Made by a program: the position numbers and the translations under genes
DNA from: Luidia sarsii
Lineage: Eukaryota; Echinodermata; Asteroidea; Paxillosida; Luidiidae
Assembly: GCA_949987565.1 (NCBI GenBank)
Contig: OX465110.1
Coordinates: forward strand, 16,904,394-16,968,393
DNA: 64,000 nucleotides
Reading direction: 5' to 3'
The notes under the pieces: generated by a model
The model's input: only the letters and a program-made list of their open reading frames with translations
The model's database searches: none
What the model was told of the DNA's origin: nothing
Part shown: positions 60,001 through 64,000 of the stretch, one piece after another
How the letters are laid out: every line of letters starts with the position of its first letter
How positions within the stretch are numbered: position 1 is the first letter of the stretch

Positions 60001-63000
60001 GAATGACTTCTCCTCCCTGGTGTACGGCAAGCCGTACTGTCGCATCGCACCCTATCTGGTCGGCATCGGGCTGGCCTACATCATGCACAGGATTGGCAAG
60101 CGCCGGGTCCGCATGTCTCCCGTGAGTCCTGTCCCTCTCCTTTTACTCTGCATCAAGTGCCCCATTACAAATCCCTGGATCGAGCTTGGGTTCTGGCTTC
60201 GTCCCTGTTCTGAAGAAGAAAAAAATCTGCCCTTTAAGAATGTTCCTGCTGGGATTGAAAACATCAGGCCCTCTACTGAGGGTCGGACGTTTAAATGTTT
60301 AACTAAAGTGATATACAAAAATGTTGCAAACTGCTTACTGACTAAAATTACCAAAATGCAAATCTCAAAATTTAGTGGGCCTGACGTTTCGATCCTAGCA
60401 GGACCTTTCTCTAAGGCAGAGTGACAAGGACAAAACAGATACATGTACACAAAGGAAGGGGGAAGAGAGTGAATAGGACACGGATGAGAAACAAAGGTCA
60501 AAGAGTAAAGCTGGTAGGGTCACTGGGTGAGATCAAAGGGAAGGGCAAAGAATAGGGTAGGGATTAGTGAGAAGAGGGGGAAAGATCAAAGAGAGAAGTG
60601 TGGAAGAGTGAACACAAAAGAAGGATTATCAGAAAGCTGCATGGTGTTAGTCATTACCCTCCTGGATGTTGAGATCATTTGGTTGAACATTCCGAAGACG
60701 CTTCATCCACATTTTCTCACGGCTAAGACGGACAGCATTACTACGGTGACCAAGGGATTCTATGCCCAGTACACTGAAATGCTGTTCAAATTAAAAATTT
60801 AGCAAATTAAACCTAAAGTCCGACCCGTAGCCTCTTTATTTGTTTAAAATCTGAAAATATCACATTTGGATTGTTGCTAAAATTGAAGAAATGTTCTGTT
60901 CAGAGTGACTTTTTTCAAGCAGGCAAACAGCTAGTCAGCAGTTCTAACCCTCATTGAATTACATTCTTAGATACTGATGCGAAATTATACATCTTCAATA
61001 ATGTATCTTCAGATTGTTCACCTTCGTGAAGGCAAGGATTTTGAAGAGGTCCAAAGTTCTCTGGATATCTTTTGAGAAGCAGTATGGCAGCTCAGCGTTT
61101 TGGACTGTATGTTCTCTGAGAATAGTGACGACGAGCAGAGTACATACTGCCCAAAATGTTGAGTTACCAGCTCTCCTCCGACCCGTACTCCTTCCAAAAA
61201 GAAATGACTTAAATGGTGTCGCTAGAAACTCTGCTTTTTTTTCTGTGGTTTGATTTCGTTTTCAGGTGACGGCTTTGATTGGTTGGCTGGTAGCTGCAGG
61301 CCTGGCTATGTCTGTCTTGTACGGTCTGTACCCTGGCTACAAGACGCCTCTGACCAAGGCAGCCAACATCGTCTATGGCTCTGTCAGCCGCTTTGTCTGG
61401 GCTGTGGCTTTGGCGTGGGTGGTGTTTGCCTGCAAGTACGGCTACGGAGGTAAGTCATATTCGCACACAGATGCTGGCTGCTGCCGAATGCCTTCCGTAC
61501 GGCTTCAACTTCTGTATGATGGATGGATGGATGGTAAGGTGGATGAACAGCTTTAAATGTGGCAGGACTGACATACCACTGGAGTAAGGAAAGGAAACTG
61601 ACAAGTCTATGTGTATGTCCTTTGGTAGAATGGATTGATAGCCTCTGAATTTGGGTTGCTGGGGCAGGACTGAGTTACCACCAAAGTTAAGAACAAGAGA
61701 GGACTTTCACAAGTCTATGTGGTGTTCTTTTGTACGATGGGCGGATGGTGTGATGGATGAACAGATTATTGTTGGCAGGACCGATTAGGAGCAAGAGGAG
61801 ACTTTGACATTTCTTTGTATTGTTTGTTTCCTGCAGGATGGATAAACAGCTTCTTATCGTGGAGAGCTTGGGTGCCACTGGCCCGTGTCACCTTCTCTGC
61901 TTACATGTTCCATCCCTTGGTCATCGTAACGTACTTTACAAACTTTGCGACAACCTACCATTTCTCTGTGTACCTCCTGGTAAGTAGAGAGCCACGGGCA
62001 AGGGGATTTTAGGCATATTTTGTCTTGACATTAACCTTAACCACTTCGCGCCGGGGGGTTTTTCAGCGCCGATGACCGCCATACGGGGGTTTTTGAACAA
62101 TGCATCATTTTAAAATCTTGCTAAAACAATCGGAACAATATATTTCTGTGAAATAAATCGATAAGGGTATACTATGGGTACAAGAGAGTAAAACCTGGCA
62201 CAATTCGGACGTCGTTGTGGCCTTTGTCAAGAGATTATCCGTTCGAAAAAGGGCCCTTTGTGCGTCGTCAATGGACCGTAACGGACGTGTGTGTGTGGGT
62301 GCGTGTACGCTGCTGACAATCCCTGACCGCAGACTCCAGCCTCCACTCCAGGCAGTCTAATCTTCGAGTTGGTCGGCCACAAACGAGCGTACAGATTACG
62401 GTAAAGAATGTGGGGGGAATTCCAATGCCAGACCGACGACCGTTGGGCTGTGTGGCATGCAAAGACAATGTCCCCCGCGTGCTTTCAGCTGCAGCGCGGT
62501 ATCCCTCGATCCTCCACAGTAAAAGTCCCACAATTGCACAATTACTGCTGCTAATCTTGCAATTCATGTGGCAACTTGCGTCAAAAAGGGTCTTTGTACT
62601 GATTCATATTGCTTTGTTCTAAGCTGAAAAGAGTCTTTGTTTAGAATGTGGACAATAGTGGTGCCCGGATTCGGAGGGCCCCGTTGCAAAGGCAATCCAA
62701 TTGACCTCCGGATTCGGAGGTCCCGGCGCGAAGTGGTTAAGCGTGTTTTGTCTTGACCTTAGCCTTAAGGGTATTTTGTCTTGACATTAGCCTTAAGGGT
62801 ATTTTGTCTTGACATTAGCGGTGTTCTAACTTAACACACCTTGTGTTTTGTCTAGACATTTAGGGTATTTTATCATGACATTAAGAGTATTTTGTCATGA
62901 CATTAAGCGTGTTTTGTCATGACATTAAGCATATTTTGTCATGACATTAAGCGTATTTTGTCATGACATTATGCGTATTTTGTCATGACATTAAGCGTAT

Positions 63001-63549
63001 TTTGTCATGACATTTAGGGTATTTTGTCATGACATTAAGCGTATTTTGTCATGACATTAAGCGTATTTTGTCATGATATTAAGCGTATTTTGTCATGACA
63101 TTAAGCGTATTTTGTCATGACATTATCAGTATTATTTCTTTGTGCGGGGTATTTTGTCGTGGCAATGGGGTTATTTTGTCTTTGCATGGGGGGTATTTTG
63201 TCTCAGCTTTTGGGGTATTTTTGTGACTCGTAACAAAAAATATGCATTGGGGAATATGGAAAAAGTCCTTTATGGCATTGACCCCTTTGTAATATCACAG
63301 TGTCTGACTATCTCGCTGCCTCGTATTATGCAGGCTTTCCAGTTTGCTGGCTGCCTCTCCATCTCCTACTTTGTGGCAGTGCTGGTGGCCCTGGCTGTGG
63401 AGTATCCCTGCGCCAACTTGGAGAAGATCATGTTCTCGGCATCTGCCCGGTCCAAGAAGACCGAGGGCTACCCAGAGGCCAGTCAGAGAGGAGGGCTGAC
63501 CGTTAACTTGATCGGCAACAACACTAACGCAATCCAAAAAAACGAATGA
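45044..63549 (+). CDS. Nose resistant to fluoxetine (NRF-6)-like membrane acyltransferase, 15 exons
   Basis: Exons: 45044-45293, 50193-50335, 51077-51182, 52442-52556, 55291-55508, 56030-56203, 57176-57272, 57515-57607, 58079-58247, 58353-58432, 59126-59239, 59989-60121, 61266-61449, 61837-61979, 63334-63549. Phases all agree; 744 residues. The first 26 residues are a signal peptide with hydrophobic core LVWVHLLAVLLM. An extracellular NRF domain follows, with paired cysteines and FAWLGHYDECMAIDG, then WGICPPADC. The first membrane helix is IVCGLLAFLMVFGALY. The acyltransferase-3 domain starts SLNGIRVISMSWVILGHT, with its conserved histidine, and continues with WTWYLANDMQFF, KPYCRIAPYLVGIGLAYIM and WVPLARVTFSAYMFHP. 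Family members (C. elegans NRF-6, Drosophila drop-dead) act in lipid or drug transport across epithelia. The substrate is unknown. The gene is divergent from LONP2. Confidence 0.95.
45495..46037. mobile_element. DNA transposon with AAAGCCGC..TTTCCA ends, copy 1
   Basis: Inverted ends AAAAGCCGCATTTCCACTGG and CCAATGGAAACGCGGCTTT enclose repeated phrases ACCGAGACGATGG and GGTAAAAGTAACCATT. A MITE with GGTTGATTTCACC..AAATCCACCC ends is nested at about 45733-45884. No transposase. A looser relative lies at 51718-51945. Confidence 0.75.
46240..47078 (+). mobile_element. 3' end of a non-LTR retrotransposon (LINE), frameshifted
   Basis: Plus-strand frames give MKYLGVYIDPNLEW followed by HLYLISSTISKRIGVLRCL, then after a stop FSPFLITVILFGPTL and LLNRAGRIILNAPYRTPT, the usual distal part of Jockey/CR1-type reverse transcriptase ORFs. 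The element closes with ACTGAATGGGACACCCAGTC and a six-fold AAAT tail at about 47050-47078. Stops and shifts make it dead. A SINE is inserted immediately after. Confidence 0.8.
47281..47332. repeat. 10-bp repeat TGTATTTCTG, five units
   Basis: Five direct copies lie between two family-1 SINE copies, ending CTGTAAAACTGTATTTC. Confidence 0.85.
48091..48578. mobile_element. DNA transposon with AAAGCCGC ends, copy 2 (inverted)
   Basis: It begins AAAGCCGCTTTTCCACCAGT and ends CCAGTGGAAATGCGGCTTTT. It is the mirror of 45495-46037 but lacks the nested MITE: CTTACCTGGTCACTTTTACT, read on the minus strand, is continuous. Confidence 0.75.
48670..49000. repeat. Cluster of Penelope-type terminal motifs
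   Basis: Several copies and part copies of TTTGAGAAAGGT..CCTGC..GGATCGAAACATCAG occur in both orientations at 48690-48775, 48800-48845 and 48900-48995. Confidence 0.65.
51244..51539. mobile_element. MITE with AGGCATGCAACT ends, copy 2 (inverted)
   Basis: It starts AGGCATGCAACTTGTCCGCG and ends AAGAGTTGCATGCCT, the reverse complement of 32998-33310. An A/T homopolymer tract sits where copy 1 has (AT)n. It is in the NRF-6-like intron after exon 3, 60 bases from the donor. Confidence 0.8.
52700..55290. other. Intron 4 of the NRF-6-like gene
   Basis: About 2.7 kb with no supported exon. It holds a Penelope-terminal copy (53300-53360), a direct duplication of an ACTCGTTCACACTTTGCCAGAG-like phrase near 53804 and 54002, a near-perfect Penelope-terminal palindrome at 54105-54260, and further decayed copies at 54790-54890 and 55030-55205. 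Confidence 0.6.
54105..54260. repeat. Penelope-terminal palindrome, short left arm
   Basis: TGGGCCTGACGTTTCGATCC then TAGCAGGACCTTTCTC meets CTTTGAGAAAGGTCCTGCTA then GGATCGAAACGTCAGGCCC. The right side continues with the full CACTAAATTTTAAGATTTAC to TATATCACC end. Confidence 0.8.
55707..55920 (+). repeat. Two-unit direct tandem repeat of about 110 bases
   Basis: CAAATTTGAGTTTTCCTGCC then ACTGCAATGATTACTTCTTT and AATAGCTTTCCAATGATATC occur twice, at 55707-55795 and 55818-55918, each ending AATAAAGTTACAA. The copies differ by only a few bases. Confidence 0.85.
57760..57994. mobile_element. 235-bp MITE with AATAGACCAATTGTGCGACCA ends
   Basis: The left AATAGACCAATTGTGCGACC is inverted at the right as TGGTCGTGCAATCGGTCTATT. 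Inner pairs ATCACGTGACTTA / AAGTCACGTGATG extend the arms to about 60 bases. It lies between NRF-6-like exons 8 and 9, ending about 85 bases before exon 9. Confidence 0.8.
60300..60780 (-). mobile_element. Decayed 3' end of a Penelope-like element, minus orientation
   Basis: On the minus strand it reads, like 20455-20920, from a decayed [11 protein letters not shown] coding end (about 60720) through the pyrimidine-rich stretch to AGAAAGGTCCTGCTAGGATC GAAACGTCAGGCCC (about 60415-60375) and on to the TTTTGTATATCAC end at about 60305. A third coding-end fragment is at 31265-31400. Confidence 0.7.
62037..62740. mobile_element. TTAA-flanked piggyBac-like nonautonomous element, copy B
   Basis: TTAA at 62037-62040 and 62737-62740, inverted ends CCACTTCGCGCCGGGG and CCCGGCGCGAAGTGG, and the same orientation as 37710-38412. 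Only scattered substitutions separate the two, for example near 62290 and 62430. Confidence 0.85.
62741..63130. repeat. 22-bp minisatellite, about 17 units
   Basis: The unit GCGTATTTTGTCATGACATT plus AA repeats from about 62741 to 63130, starting less regularly (TCTTGACATTAGCC) and becoming uniform, then decaying into GGGGTATTTTGTC units to about 63220. It lies between copy B of the TTAA element and NRF-6-like exon 15. Confidence 0.9.
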
Positions 63550-63636
63550 GATCATCTCTTGTGTGGAGTGTGAAGGCATATTCACATTGGATTTTGTATG
63601 ACGGGGGGTGGGGGGGGGGGTAAAACTGTTATGCTG

Positions 63637-63642
63637 AATAAA
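63637..63642 (+). terminator. Possible polyadenylation signal of the NRF-6-like gene
   Basis: AATAAA lies 88 bases after the stop codon, following a poly-G run. A short 3' UTR would result. The rest of the window to 64000 shows no further gene. Confidence 0.5.
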
Positions 63643-64000
63643 AAAAAATTGATTGGAATGCAGAGTAAACTGACAGTCCCTGATCAAAGTTAAACATTTA
63701 AAATCAGACTTATAGGGGAAGGCAGCAGCAAAATTAATAAATGGCAATTAATAAACAATAAGTCTAGAATTAAACGACCCAAAGGCACTTCTAGAAGAGA
63801 ACTTTATTGTTGAGACTTGGAAACTTAGGAAATGATGTTAATTGTGCCAGCCTCTGACTCTCAACCAGGCTTTGGTTAAAGAGGGGCTACCAACCCCTGC
63901 TGTACTGTGTGCCAAGATTTAAAATGCTTAGTTTTAATGTCTGTGTTAGTGTCGGCTCTATTTACCAAGATATTTTAAGGTTAAGGACTCAACTGGTCAG

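Overview
This is an animal nuclear genome window. The genes are split into many short exons with GT..AG introns and separated by dense, decayed transposable elements, SINE-like repeats and satellites. The mix (CFAP90, peroxisomal LONP2, a nose-resistant-to-fluoxetine type acyltransferase, a Mextli-like eIF4E-binding protein, many TACATGTA-rich tracts and Penelope-like elements) fits a marine invertebrate, most likely a deuterostome such as an echinoderm, hemichordate or lancelet. I cannot fix the phylum from sequence alone.

Layout. (1) 1141-4920, minus: a four-exon SLC16-type monocarboxylate transporter. (2) 6242-9127, plus: three-exon CFAP90 (C5orf49) ciliary protein, divergent from the transporter. 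(3) 12766-21163, minus: a gene with a piece resembling the end of a MIF4G domain and a canonical eIF4E-binding motif, best explained as a Mextli-like translation factor. (4) 26210-43461, minus: LONP2, the peroxisomal Lon protease. I could assemble it as 18 exons in consistent phase, 885 residues ending in the peroxisomal signal SKL. (5) 45044-63549, plus: a 15-exon, 744-residue NRF-6-like membrane acyltransferase, divergent from LONP2. Every exon set for the transporter, CFAP90, LONP2 and NRF-6-like genes closes in phase with consensus splice sites, so these models are firm. The Mextli-like 3' end and its MIF4G core are not.

The genes have no obvious joint pathway; this is an ordinary gene neighbourhood. 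The unusual content is in the introns and intergenic DNA: recurrent ends of Penelope-like retroelements with hammerhead-ribozyme-like cores, head-to-head palindromes made from those ends, a roughly 3.4 kb inverted duplication in NRF-6-like intron 1, two nearly identical TTAA-flanked elements in different genes, several families of terminal-inverted-repeat MITEs, foldback elements in the LONP2/NRF-6-like promoter interval, and purine-rich arrays lying directly against LONP2 splice sites. I found no bacterial-type operon, CRISPR array, rRNA or intact tRNA gene.
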